Shown piece after piece: positions 37,799-49,260 of a stretch of DNA of 64,000 nt. Each line of letters begins with the position of its first letter. Position 1 is the stretch's first letter. The DNA is from Rhea pennata (taxonomy: Eukaryota; Chordata; Aves; Rheiformes; Rheidae): positions 56,554,053 to 56,618,052 of the forward strand of contig NC_084702.1 of the NCBI RefSeq assembly GCF_028389875.1, given 5' to 3'. The notes under the pieces are model-generated. The model was not told the origin of the DNA. It saw nothing but the letters and a program-made list of their open reading frames with translations, and ran no database searches. A program made the translations under genes and the position numbers.

Positions 37799-37820
37799 TA
37801 ATAATAATCATAATAATAAA
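37799..37820. repeat. Imperfect (ATA)n microsatellite
   Basis: ATAATAATAATCATAATAATAA, one interruption. It sits at the upstream edge of the dense part of the F2RL1 CpG island. Confidence 0.8.
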
Positions 37821-37945
37821 ATCAAAAGCCGCGGCGGCGGGTGAGGCAGGCAGGGGCAGCCCCGACGCCGCGGGGCGAGGCCGCCGCGGGGCGCTGGCCG
37901 CCTCTCCCCCCTCACGGCCTGGCTCTTCGCCCGCGGCCCGAGGCC

Positions 37946-38013
37946 GGCGCCCCCGCCCGCCATTTCGCGGTGGCCGCGTACCCCCCGCGGCGGGGCGCCC
38001 CCGCCCGCCATTT
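37946..38013 (+). promoter_or_regulatory. Paired YY1-like elements in the F2RL1 promoter
   Basis: The sequence GGCGCCCCCGCCCGCCATTT occurs twice, at 37946-37965 and 37995-38014, 49 bp apart. The GCCCGCCATTTT core resembles the YY1 site common in CpG-island promoters. The second copy is about 180 bp upstream of the start codon. Binding is inferred from the motif; the exact repetition is directly visible. Confidence 0.5.
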
Positions 38014-38194
38014 TAGGCGCGCACGGCAGCGCCGCCAGCCCCCCTCAGCGGCGGCGGGCCGTGGCCAGGGCCGGCCCCGCCTGGCGCCGGGCCGGTCCCG
38101 GAGGCCGCGCCCTCCGCCCACTCCTTGCTCAGGTATCAGGCGAAACTGGTCGGGTGCGCGGCAGAGGCGGGAGCGCGGCGGGGACGGCGAAGGC

Positions 38195-38264
38195 ATGGCC
38201 GGGCGCCGCGGACTGTGCCTGCTGCTGCTGCTGTGCGCGCTGCTGGGAGCCGCCACGCCCGCAG
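38195..38264 (+). CDS. F2RL1: F2RL1 (PAR2) coding exon 1: signal peptide
   Basis: Encodes residues 1-23 plus the first base of codon 24. It is a compact signal peptide, MAGRRGLC followed by a Leu-rich core (LLLLLCALLG) and AATPA. The ATG has G at -3 and G at +4. The exon ends at a GTGAGA donor starting at 38265, in phase 1, and joins in frame to the acceptor at 42692, restoring E24. The spliced protein is 391 residues against 397 in human PAR2. Exon layout and intron phase equal those of F2R, supporting common descent by tandem duplication. A continuous frame upstream of this ATG exists in the CpG island but has no homology and lacks a signal peptide. Confidence 0.9.
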
Positions 38265-38483
38265 GTGAGAGCCGAGGCCGGCCGGGCCGCCGCCGGGGGG
38301 GGGAGGCGGGAGCGGGAGCCGGCCGGGCCGGGGAGAGCCGGGTTGGTCCCGGTGAAGCCCTGCGCTGGAAGACGGGGGAGCGCAGCGCAAGGTTAGCGCT
38401 AGCTCGGCGACGCCCTGGCATCGTCGCTCGGTCGTGCCGAAAAGCTGCCCCCCAGCCCCAAACTGGGGGGGATGGGGGGGAAG

Positions 38484-38508
38484 AAAAAAAAAAAAAAAAA
38501 AAAAAAAA
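38484..38508 (+). repeat. A25 homopolymer in F2RL1 intron 1
   Basis: Uninterrupted A run directly after GGGGGGAAG, 220 bp into the intron and still within the CpG island. Confidence 0.85.
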
Positions 38509-41110
38509 GCCGTGACTAGGTTATACCGGAGAGCACTGCATTAACTTTTCCTGCTAATTCCCCTAACCCTTTGGCCGGTTGCTGTTGCGCCGGGGACGCG
38601 TCCCGCCCGGGCGGTGCTGGTCCGGGCGGGGGGCGAGAGGCAGGCGAGCTCGCCCCCAAAGCGGCCGGCCGTGGCGGCGCGGGGCTGCGGGACCACCCTC
38701 GCAGTTAGCCAGTCGTGACACCTGTAACCTGCTCCGCATGCATCGATTTGAGTAGCTCCTTCAATTCTCAGCTATCAGGTTGCTTAAGAGGTGGAAAAGC
38801 CCTCAAAGACCGAGTCTTCGAAATGATTTCCAACTCCAAAAAGCTAGGATGACCTCATAATCTTAATGCTTATTTTTGGCGATTTAAATTATTGCATAAT
38901 GAACATAAATGCTTTTAAAGAGAGGCAGCTATTCATATTTCACTGCCTTAAGGGTCAAGTTTCACTGCCTTTTATAGTAAAACCCTTTGCCGCCTGCACG
39001 CATGCTCTTTGCGCCGTGTCCTCCTGTATTTGTTCCTCCTGTATATTAGTGCTTATTTACATAATAAATGTATGTATAAAGGCTGTGTAAATAATGGAGC
39101 CAAACTTATGGTAGATCCATTTTTTTAAACAAATACTCACTAGACTTTCAATATATGGTCATCACCTGAGGGCAAGTGCATGCCAATAGTAGATACTCTC
39201 TTTTTTTGGTTTATTGTGTGATACATTTTGGTTCAAATACTTAAAGCTAAATTAATAATAAACAGACTTGAAACAACAACAAAAAGAAGGCTATCTAAGA
39301 TCTTATTTTCTTTTAATTAAATTTGCCTAAAATGCCTGTAGTTAAACTGGTGCAGTTGTGCATGTCAGGAAAGACCTTTTTTCCTTTCCACTGTCTTTTT
39401 GAGAACCATCATATTTGTGCTATTTAGAGCTGTTGTAGTTCTTAATAAAAATGTGGTATTCACCTTAAAATCTTAAGGAGGTAAAGATCAACAAGCTGTT
39501 TGCAGCAAATTTTATTGTTCAGAGTGAAGTTTCTGATGCTATTGAGATTGTGAATGACTCTTGATATCCCTTAAGGGGAGCAGGACTGTGGGAAAAAGAG
39601 TGGCAGTTTAGAATTGGTCTGTGGCGGGGAGGAAGTCTGCTTGGAAATGTCCTAGCTGGATGCTAGATCTTCTGGTGGTGGGAAGTGAGGTGAGCTGGAA
39701 GAGCCACGCATGAGAAGTCAGGGGACCTGGCTGTGACTGTTTTCAACAGGCTAATGCCATTATGGCATTGCTGCAGATCCAAGAAGCAGGGTAGTCCTGT
39801 GTGGATATTGCTATTTCGACCTGAACTAGTTAATTTGTGTCAGGCAAAACTTTATGCTCTTGTCACTTTTGTATCTGTGGGGTAGGCATAAGCTTTAGTT
39901 TGGTAGGCAGTAGGTTATATCTTCTGAACAAATGGCAAATGTGTTGAAACAGGCTTTCCTTTTAGGAGGAGAGTATATCTGTCCCCCTGGTACTAAGGAA
40001 GTTTTTCCCTTGGGCAGATTAGCAAGTCAACTGCATTCTCTGTGGGTGAGTCAGGGTGAAACCATGCTTGGAAAAGAACTCTTCTCAATTGTTATGGAAA
40101 ACTCAAAGAACAGAAGGAGTAAGAAAAGGACATAGAAAATGTACATACCTAACAAAGGATGGTTGCTCTATGAGAGTGCTATCTGCAAAGAGAAACTAGA
40201 TACTGGAGACAGTTGTTTCCCAGTATGCATGCTGCATGAGCTAACAAAATCTGCCCAGTATCTGCAATCAGAAGTTTTGAGGGTAGAAATAAAACATTTC
40301 CAACCTAAAATCAGCATAAAACCAAATCTTGACGTCTGAAATAAAGAATGCCTATTCAACTTGACTACATATTCAAAAAAGAACAAATCTTTGCTTCTAT
40401 TCTGTCACTCTTGGCAATACTAAGTCAGGAGTCATGTTAGCGCTAATTGATGTTATTTCATAGATTTCTTGTTCTTTTGTGTCACCCTAACATTTTGGTT
40501 TTCTTGGTGACACTTTAGGTTTTTTTGGCAATCATGTTTGTTTACTTTTTCAACTTAGCCTATGAGTATCTCTTTGAAAGCACTGCTTTATATTTGCTCA
40601 CAAAACCTTAATAAGAACAAAGTGGTAGTATTTGCTGTGCCAGTTTGCCACAAAAATTTCAATGTTTGGAACTGGGAATATGAATAGTATTACAGGAATT
40701 TGATTGACTAGTTATTGATGGACAGCTTCTTGACATAGCTCTGTATACTGTCTTTTACTGCGGTACTCTGAGAACAGCAATCAGCTTGCGCTAACGGGTA
40801 TGCTTTTGAGGAACTCTGGAATCTTTCTCAGCAAAACTATAAGTGTAAGGAAGGATGCATTGCTTAGCTATTTATCTTTTACATCTGGCATTTATATTAT
40901 TGATGTTATTCAAGCTGCTTTTATGGCTTTTATTATTTACAGCTTGAGTTAAAACCTGGCATTTCTGAAATACACAAGTAAGATTTGTAATCTTTAACGA
41001 TATCGCTGATATAATCATGTTACTTGAAGATCTGAGAGCAGAACTTGTATAACTCTGCCCTCTTGTAATTACACCTCATGAAGGCCAAAAGGACTCTTTG
41101 ACATTCAAGC

Positions 41111-41153
41111 TTTTTTTTTTCTTTCTTTCTTTTCCTTATTTTTTTTTCCTTTA
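41111..41153 (+). repeat. Polypyrimidine tract with acceptor-like end
   Basis: T-rich tract with CTTT units and a single internal A, followed by TTTAG. It is as good a 3' splice acceptor by eye as the one used for exon 2, but the sequence after it has no recognisable coding capacity. Confidence 0.5.
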
Positions 41154-42692
41154 GGGCTGTTGTCTTGTTTGCACAATTTAGGCTTCTTCAACATAGACTT
41201 CATTTAGTCTAAATGACTAAAAGGATTTGTCTGTGTAATTGTACTGGCAATACCTTAGTTTTCCAGTGAAGCTTGCCTGTGCCTGGAACTTGACAGACCC
41301 TAGTTAAATTGGGCTAGGTAACTTCATTTGGAACATAATTCTAAAGAGTGCCAGTATATGCTGTATTTTATACCTCTTTAGGAGATCAGAGTCTTGACAG
41401 GACTCTAATACTATACATTATACTTTGCAGTAATAACTCAAAAGTAACACCTAGTGGGTTGGTTTCTTTTTAAAAAAGCTATACTGGAAACATGCGTACT
41501 TGCAGATTCTTTACATGTTTTGTTTGTGGAGATTCTTTTCTTGCTCTTTAAAATGTAAAGGTTAGGCATTTTTCATTTTGAATAACAAAGGAACCATCTT
41601 TCAATACTCTTCATGCCTTGTACACAAACCTGCTTGCTCAAGAAGATACTACATTCCCGTTCTTCATGGCTGAAATCATCCATAAATCTTAACAGAGGCT
41701 GAGATAAGGTTAAAATACTTTTTCCTCAGACAGTCAAGTTCCATGTTGCTTCAGTTTTGCTTGGTGGGTGTGTGATTTATGAGATAGAACAAGTTCACGG
41801 AAAGTATCTTTTTGTGCAATTAAACTTATTTTTTCAGGAGGGCCATTGGATATGGAAGATGTCTTGTGGGGGTTTCTGGATGAGTCATGCAAAGGCTATT
41901 GTAAAGACAGAACATTCGGGAACTGCTGGCTTGCTGACGTACTTTTATAGGTTCCTGTGCCGTTCAAAGAGACAAAGCAAAATGAAGTGAGACTTTTCTG
42001 ATGTATGAAGCAATCGTAACTGTCAGCTCTGTTAGTCTAATGTTTTGAACGAAAACTGCAAAGATTACCCAACCATCTCATCTGAAAGGATGATCAGCCC
42101 TGTTGTATCTTCATGGACAAAGTTAGTTTGTTCACATTTAAATTCAGGTACAATGTAACATGCATCTTCCTTTCCTTAAAGGTCACTTGTTTATAAACCT
42201 TCCACATTGCATTCTGATAGTTTCAGTTCAAGGTAGTCTGATAGAGGACAGTATGCTTTCTTTAGTGCATAACTGGTTTTGAGGCCCTGTCTAAACTGAG
42301 GACACTTCTAACTCTACCTTGTAAGTCTTCTGCGAAGTTTTGCAAATCCCAGCACTTGGATAATTTGAATCTGATACATGAAGTGGTAATGGTGCCCTGG
42401 GGTACTTGGAACAATTTCTGTTGTAACTGTCCTGATGGAAGGAACACCTGACAGCCGTTTTAACGTGGTATTTTAATATTAAACTTCTGAGGTGGAAAAA
42501 CATTTTGGTTGCTGATGTAATCCTTAACAAGAGATATAGTTGTCTTTTGCATAATAAACTAAATGAAGGGAAGAAAAATTGTTTTTAATTCTTTGGAATA
42601 GATTATATTGTCTAGTTGGAAAAAACAGCACAGAAAAAATAGTCTTTATTTCAATAACTTAAGTTTTTTTACTTTATTTTATTTTTTTATAG

Positions 42693-43798
42693 AAAGAAAT
42701 GGAACCAGCAAATCAAAAGGAAGAAGTTTTGTTGGCCACATAGTTCCAAATACAAGTAATGGCTCTGAAGAGTCATATGAAGTGGATGATTTTGCAGCAA
42801 AAGTCCTCACAGGAAAGCTGACTACAGTTTTTCTTCCCATAGTCTATATCATTGTCTTTGTTGTTGGTTTGCCAAGCAATGCCATGGCGCTCTGGGTCTT
42901 TTTCTTCAGAACAAAGAAAAAACATCCTGCTGTGATTTACATGGCCAACCTGGCATTGGCAGACCTTCTCTTTGTTGTCTGGTTCCCACTGAAGATTGCA
43001 TACCATGTAAATGGCAATAATTGGCTATTTGGTGAAGGTCTTTGCAAAGTGTTTGTTGCATTTTTCTATGGAAATATGTACTGCTCCATTCTTTTTATGA
43101 CATGTCTCAGTGTGCAACGATATTGGGTCATAGTGAACCCCATAGTGCATTCAAGAAAGAAATCTGAAATTGCATTGGGCATCTCCCTTGCTATCTGGAT
43201 ATTGATTTCGTTGGGTACCATTCCATTGTATCTTATTAATCAGACTACTTACATTTCAAAGCTTAACATCACCACCTGCCATGATGTATTGCCTGAAAAT
43301 ATTTTGGCTCATGACCTGTTCAATTACTTCCTCTCACTTGCAATTGGACTCTTCTTATTCCCAGCTCTCCTCACTGCTGTTGCTTACATACTAATGATAA
43401 AGACTCTGAATGCTTCCATTTCAGACATAAACACAGGAAAAAAACGAAAAAGAGCAATCAAGCTTATTATTACTGTCCTATCCATGTATCTCATCTGTTT
43501 TACACCTAGCAATGTGCTGCTTGTTGTGCACTATTTACTCCTGAAAACCCATGGCCAGAGTTATTTGTATGTGTCGTACATCACTGCGCTGTGTCTTTCT
43601 ACTCTGAACAGCTGTATTGATCCATTCATCTATTACTATATTTCAAAAGACTTCAGAGACAACCTTAAAAATGCTCTTCTTTGCCGAAGTGTGCGAACAA
43701 CACAGAGGATGCAAGTGTCTCTCTCATCAAGTAGATACCCCAAGAAATCCAATTCTTACTCTTCAAACTCAAATGGAACAACTAAATCAACCTACTGA
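42693..43798 (+). CDS. F2RL1: F2RL1 (PAR2, trypsin/tryptase receptor) coding exon 2
   Basis: Encodes residues 24-391 of protease-activated receptor 2, a cell-surface GPCR opened by trypsin-like proteases. The predicted cut is R34/S35 in KSKGR-SFVGHI, equivalent to human R36/S37. Sequons lie at N26, N43 and N46. Seven helices run from about residue 66 to 345. Seen family marks: LTGKLTTVFLPIVY entering helix 1, D114 in helix 2, the C141-C219 disulfide pair, QRY at 165-167 (PAR2-type in place of DRY), NITTCHDVLPE in loop 2 with E225, and DPFIYYY in helix 7. C354 in NALLCRSVRT matches the human palmitoylated Cys. The Ser-rich tail fits arrestin-binding phosphorylation sites. Coupling to Gq and arrestin is family knowledge. 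The frame opens further upstream to a Met at 42608, but that part is intron. No disruption is present. Confidence 0.97.
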
Positions 43799-45260
43799 GT
43801 GGGGAGAAAAGTAAACCTCTATTAGCGCTGCTTAGAGGATGCAAGTGACAAAGTGACTTTGTGCAAGAGAGTTTGAAGAAACAGCTTTGCTTTTTGATTC
43901 ACAGTGAAGTCTTAATTTCAGAACTAGTAACTGCTTACTCTGTAAGCAAGTGGATCTTCCTACTAGACTGAAAAAAAATCATGACATTTCTGATGCTCTA
44001 CAAAAGTGCTGCTGGCCTTAAAATGATCTGTGTTTGAAGACATCTTTCCTCAATATCAAAGTTGTTAAAATGCGTACTGTCTCTGGAATGTTGTGTACTC
44101 TTACTATGAAGTTTAATTAACAGAGAAATTCTGTTTTGGTTGGTTTTAACTGTAATATATTAAACAATTGAACAGATTGTTTATATAGGGCCTTACTCTG
44201 TGTACCTGCTTTCACAGAATGTTATTTGAAACCATAGGTAGAAGGAAAGGAAAATCTATTTCACCATCTCAGTGTAGGACTGTTTATATCCATAGTAAAA
44301 TCTGATTTTATATTGTTTTCTAAGTTTTCATGTTATAATACTAACATGGTAGAAGCCTAGTAAGGTTATCCTATTGAGCTCTGGCAAGCTGAATTTGTTA
44401 TCTACTGACACCAAGATAAATGAAATGTGTGAGTTGAGATTATACATGTGGGCAAACTGTTACTTAACACTTGCCAGTATGGGATCTTAAATGGAGTTAT
44501 TTAACAAAGTTCTGATGAATAGCTACTTGATTTTTGTATAATGTCTTGTATTTTTTAAGATATATAAAAAAGACTTTTTATAACACATTTGAATGGGATG
44601 TTTTCTTTTATACCATTAAGCGTTCTTCAATATGCTGAGTAGTTACAGTCTGCATTACCTGTTTTCAGGGAACAAAGGTATTACTCCTAAGAGTGAATTA
44701 GAATTCTGACAGAATTGTAGCTGTAACATGTAAATGGGTTAAGTAAAATCATCTAATGCTACATGTCATTAGGTCAAAGCTCTCCTAAGAAGAGATTAGT
44801 ATAGGGAACAGATAGCTAAAAGCAAACAATTCAGATCCATAAAGAAGTTAAAAGATACCAATCTTCAGACCTATGGAATTTCTAAAGTTTTAAATCTTCC
44901 TCTCCCATCTGCAGTATGTGTGACCAGTCAGGAACATGGAATCACATTTGTTTTAAATCTGAAAAGATGATGGGTATAGGTTTGATGGTAGGATTTACAT
45001 GCATTCTTTCAAATTTTGCAGTTGTGATAAGTTTCACCAAGTTATAAATTGCACTAGTATCAAAGTGACCTGCCTGAACCTAAATTATAACCGGATCCTT
45101 TTAAACCCGGGTACATAGAAAAGTCTTTGGTTGAAACTGTAGTCTGAGACAACTGGTGTGTAGATGGGAAATGTCCGTCATTTCAAATACGGAGAGTAAG
45201 GAAGGCGAGCTTTCCTTATCCTGTGTGTGTAATAAACAGAATATGGGAATGTCCTTTCCC
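43799..45260 (+). other. Probable F2RL1 3' UTR
   Basis: AT-rich sequence following the F2RL1 stop. Candidate poly(A) signals are ATTAAA at 44159-44164 and AATAAA at 45231-45236, giving a 3' UTR of about 0.4 or 1.45 kb. Mammalian F2RL1 has a long 3' UTR, which favours the distal site, but the end is not proven. Confidence 0.45.
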
Positions 45261-48234
45261 TGGCTGAAGAGTCAAGTCCATGCGCTTCCAGTTGTGGTTT
45301 CAGTAATGAGTAACACCAAGGAAGGGCATCCTGTCCATGTGACGGAATGCTACTAGTGTCCTGCTAGGAGTCCAAAGGTTGCAAATGGTATGCTGTGAAG
45401 GCTGTGAACGGTGTATGTCACCTGTGACTTGTAGGTGGCTGTTAGATTGCTGAAAAATGATAAGCTTATTGTAGCCATTCAGTCTTACAGGAGACTTGTC
45501 TTTGTGAAACTACAGAATCTATCATCTTATACAGCAGTTTATATTGACTTTAATATATATCTAAAATGTTTCCTTCTCTAACTTCCTGGTAGTTACAGTA
45601 TAGGTTTCTCAGTGCGCTCCAGAACTTCATGTGCTGTGTTCCACTTGCTTTTCTTTAGCATGCTGTATTTTGAAAACCTCTAACCCAATTTAGTGATTTC
45701 AGTTCCAAATTCTACTCTTTTCACTATCGTAAGATTCATTGTGTGTCATTACGTAATCGGAAGTACTCCAAATAAGACAAATATCTATACTGTCTCTATT
45801 CGTTCCTCCTTTCCTGACTGATGGAATCAGAGTTAGGGACTATCAAACAATTGCCTCGCTTTGCTGCAATTTGTGCAAAGGGAGGTGTTGGTCTGCTTTA
45901 CCACTTTTCCTTTCTAGCCTTCCTCACTTGTGGATTAAAAAAGTAGGTTGCAAAGAAGAATATTTCATCTTCTATATATACAGTAACAGTGGAGGTCTGC
46001 CAGTGACATGCATAAAAGTTAAATGTTTCTACAGTGTAGTTAAAAGCTTTCTGAAGAAAGCTTTAATTAATACAACAATGTATTTTAAAGAGAGGCATGC
46101 TTTGGGGAGTGATTACTCTTCAAGGAGCCCACAACAATCTAGATGAGGCTTATTCCTTCGAACTGTTCTCACAGGGAGCTAAAAAGGTGGGTTTAGTCTT
46201 CTTTTTTTCTTTCTTTCTCCCCCCCCCCTTTTTTTAATTGTGGGCTAGTACTGTCTTTTCTGCTTTTCCTTCCTTGTTTTAGTGATGCCATGTGGGTTTG
46301 TGTCTTATTTTGGGGGGAGTGCGGATCTCTGTTTTCCACTACATGTGAGAGAGCAACTTCCTCTCCATTAAACTCTTGTGCAGTTAGGAGGAGAACTGGT
46401 ATGGAGGATTTATTCAAACATCCAATTCCTTTTGCAATCTTAATCTCTAAACAGTGCTGCAAGTGTATCTTTCTTTGCTGCAACCCAAGCACAATGAAGA
46501 GTAAAATAATGTCTATATGAAGAATAAGAACCCATATAAGGTTTGTTTTGTTTTGTTCTTTTACCTCTCTTTGAAACAGAGACAAATTGTGGGCATGTAA
46601 ATGCTAGCTTTTAATACAAGTTTTCCCATCTCTATCTGCATCACAAATCCTCATCCTGAATTTAGTATGAAGGGTTAATTCTGCTCCCAGTATGGAGCAG
46701 ATAAGCTGGGCTAGTTGTCTGTGGTACAGAATGAATGAAAAGGTTGCCAAGGTCAACAAAGCATACATGCAGCAAAGCATGTGGTTGGAGTGCCTCGTGC
46801 CACTTGTTGCCATCCAAGTGTCCTAAGTTGTTGTGCCACAATAGTGTTACATTTCTTCTTTCTGGAGCACTGGTTGTTATGCAGCTGAGTGGTAAAGCAG
46901 GTTAGGGAGCTGATTCAACTGAAAACTGGCACTAAAGAAAAAGATTAATTAAATTTTAAAGAAATCTGAAGCAACTCCTTGAATTGGTAGTTATGCATGT
47001 GTGCAGTGATGGGGCAAGAATATGTAGCCAGGAGGACTGAAGTGGCTGCTTAACTCTTTTTTTAGAACCGTACCCTCAGGCAAGATTGGTTGGTGTATAG
47101 ATGGTCATCTTCAACTAATAAATATATTTCTGATCAGTGAGGGTGTTAATCTGAAATTGAAGCACTAACAGCTGGGGTGGAGTGAAACACGCACCCCATC
47201 TGTGGTTGTTTTCAGGTTTAGATATTACAAAAATAATCTCTGCAATATCCATGGAAGTAACTGGATGTTCAAATCAATTTAATTTATGTGCACAGTGCCA
47301 TAGTTTCACAAACAGCTCAGACAAGTGCTGCAGCTGAAAGATGTAGTCTAGTCTTTCACCCGAGGACCGCAAGCATGTGTGCCCTTGTGTGAATCAGGTC
47401 AATGAACAGTTTCGGGTTAAAGTTAAACCAGGAGCAGAGAGAGAGGAGAAGGTTACTTCTGACTTGGAGCAGCTTTCGTCTGGACTAGCACCTGGGCTGG
47501 CACAAGGCAGAAGGGAAAACTGCCCCACCCGCCATCAGCACTGGCTTGCACTGTGGAGCTCCAGAGCAAGGTTAAGTGTACAAGCTGTAAGGTCTCTGCC
47601 TAACCTTTGAAGCAGCTGACAGTAAGCCTCTCAGAACAGAGGAGTGAATCTGCTGGCTCAGACCAAGGGTCTGCCCAGCAGCCAAGGTTATCTGCTTGCC
47701 TAAGGCTTTGGAGGTCTGCAAGATGTCAAGGAATGTGTCAAAAAACAGGCAGAAATGCTGCACAGGGCACTTGGCCAACATACCAGGCTCACCTAAGATG
47801 TGACCAGGAAAGTCTGTGACTTTGCACCATGGAAGCGATAACACTGTGGAATTACTGAAATGTACTTTGAAATTCTTCAAAAAGATGAAAAAGGCTGGAG
47901 GAGCTAAGTAGCATATTGACATTCTGTGAGAAGAGCTGCTGCTAAGGAGGGTTAAGCTGTAACTCCAAGAGCATTCACAGCAACAAAAAAATAGCAGGAA
48001 CCTACAGGAGAGCATAAACAACAGTAGAACGTATCATCTCATCTCCCTTGACCTCTTGACCTTCTTCTTCTTTTTTTTTTTTTTTTTTTTTTTCTCCTTT
48101 GGCTTTGAACTTGGATGCACTATCCTCATATATTGCCCTTGGTGTTTATATGGGAAGAGGATGAGAACAAATCCCTCACTGCCTTGTTGGTACCGCCTGT
48201 GATTTCTATAGGTTTCTTTTGTATCCTCTCTCAA
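45261..48234. other. Downstream intergenic DNA, no gene recognised
   Basis: Short frames only. A pyrimidine tract with a C10 run lies at about 46198-46236, and a T23 run lies at 48071-48093. A fragment near 47651-47686 (GGCTCAGACCAAGGGTCTGC) resembles a piece of the same type of amniote repeat noted at 6.2-6.5 kb, too short to call with confidence. Confidence 0.55.
48071..48093 (+). repeat. T23 homopolymer
   Basis: Uninterrupted T run preceded by CTTCTTCTTC, 140 bp upstream of the CR1 relic. Simple repeat. Confidence 0.85.
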
Positions 48235-49260
48235 CTATTTTCCAAGTGGAAAAGTCCTAGCATGTTCAGTTGTTCCTGATACAAAGCCCTTTCAACGCAT
48301 TGGATAATTCTGTTGCCTTTCTGTGAGTCCTTTGCATTCCAGTACACTATCACCAAGCTGTAAACATTATTCAAGCCATAGATGACCCAGTGATGACTTC
48401 TGTTTTGTTCCTTGTTGCTTTCCTAATAGCCCCTAACATTCAATTTGCTTTGTTTTTGATTGCTGCTTAGTACTGAGTTGATGTTTTCACATTATTACTT
48501 ACAACTTCATCATTTCACTCTGGAGTGGTTACAGTCACTTTGCAACTGATGGTTTTATGTGTCAAGCTAGGATGCTTTTCCTCCATGCACCTCACTTTAC
48601 ACTTACCCTGATTGAGCTTCATCTGCCAGTTTATTGCTCAGTCAGTCTTGCAGTGTTCATTTGCATCTTGTAGTCTACCTTAGTCCTTATTATTTTGAAT
48701 AGCTTTGTGTTATCAGCAGATTTTCATACCTCACAGCTCAACCTGTTTCAGACCATTTATGAATATGCAGAAGAGTACAGGTCTAGGTTTCCCTATGTTG
48801 TGAAAACAAACCATTTTCTGCTACCCTTTGTTTCCCATCTTGTAATCAATTACTTATCTGTAAGATAACTTTCCCCTTTATTTCATGGCTTCTTAGATTT
48901 CTTTAAAAGCCTTTGGGAAATCCAAGGCCGTACTGTCTTTTACAAAAACCATGATGAGTCTTCCCAGGAAGATCCAGAAGTTCCTTAATGTTGTCCTTTA
49001 TTATAGATTCTATAATAAAGGCTAATTGCCAAATATAGATTTTGGGCTTGCAGGACTGTAGTTTCCCTTGACCCCTAGAATCTTTTTTTAAAATTTGTAG
49101 ATTTTGGCACTGACACCCAGTGTCAGTTTCAAGTGTTGGAAATGTTGGCAAGAGGCAACACACTTCTGTTAGTAATTCAACTATTTTGTCCTGAGTTCTC
49201 TTAGAACTCCTTGATGAATCCAGGCCCAACAATTTTGGCATTCAGTTTGTCTGACTAACA
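48235..49260 (-). mobile_element. CR1/L3-type LINE relic spanning the reverse-transcriptase region
   Basis: A kilobase of + strand sequence follows, block by block, the antisense of the CR1/L3 reverse-transcriptase region as I know it. The blocks include CTTCATCTGCCAGTTTATTG, GCAGATTTTCATACCTCACA, ACCATTTATGAATATG, CTACCCTTTGTTTCCCATCT, AAAGCCTTTGGGAAATCCAA, and ACAAAAACCATGATGAGTCT. The element is therefore on the minus strand, its 5' side to the right. It carries many stops and frameshifts. The expected FADD active-site box is found at about 48707-48724 in altered form (reads S-A-D-N). Dead for mobility. Confidence 0.75.

Larger units (their letters stand above)
37640..38720. promoter_or_regulatory. 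CpG island over the F2RL1 promoter and exon 1
   Basis: Strong G+C and CpG enrichment with sharp edges, containing F2RL1 exon 1 at 38195. There is no TATA box near a plausible start site. Two copies of a YY1-like element are present upstream of the start codon. Long frames on both strands through the island (up to 224 codons) are composition artefacts. Confidence 0.85.
38265..42692 (+). other. F2RL1 intron 1 (phase 1)
   Basis: Intron of 4,428 bp between the signal-peptide and receptor exons. The acceptor is a long T-rich tract ending TTTTTTTATAG. It contains an A25 run near the start and a long polypyrimidine tract at about 41111-41153 followed by TTTAG, which could act as a cryptic acceptor. 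No coding exon with homology is visible inside. Confidence 0.9.

Noticed and set aside
37639-38515. Long open frames on both strands (up to 224 codons) in the F2RL1 CpG island
   Set aside because: Same composition artefact; the only supported coding part is 38195-38264.
42608-42692. N-terminal extension of the PAR2 frame upstream of 42693
   Set aside because: It is the T-rich 3' end of the intron and its acceptor; the in-frame Met there is chance.
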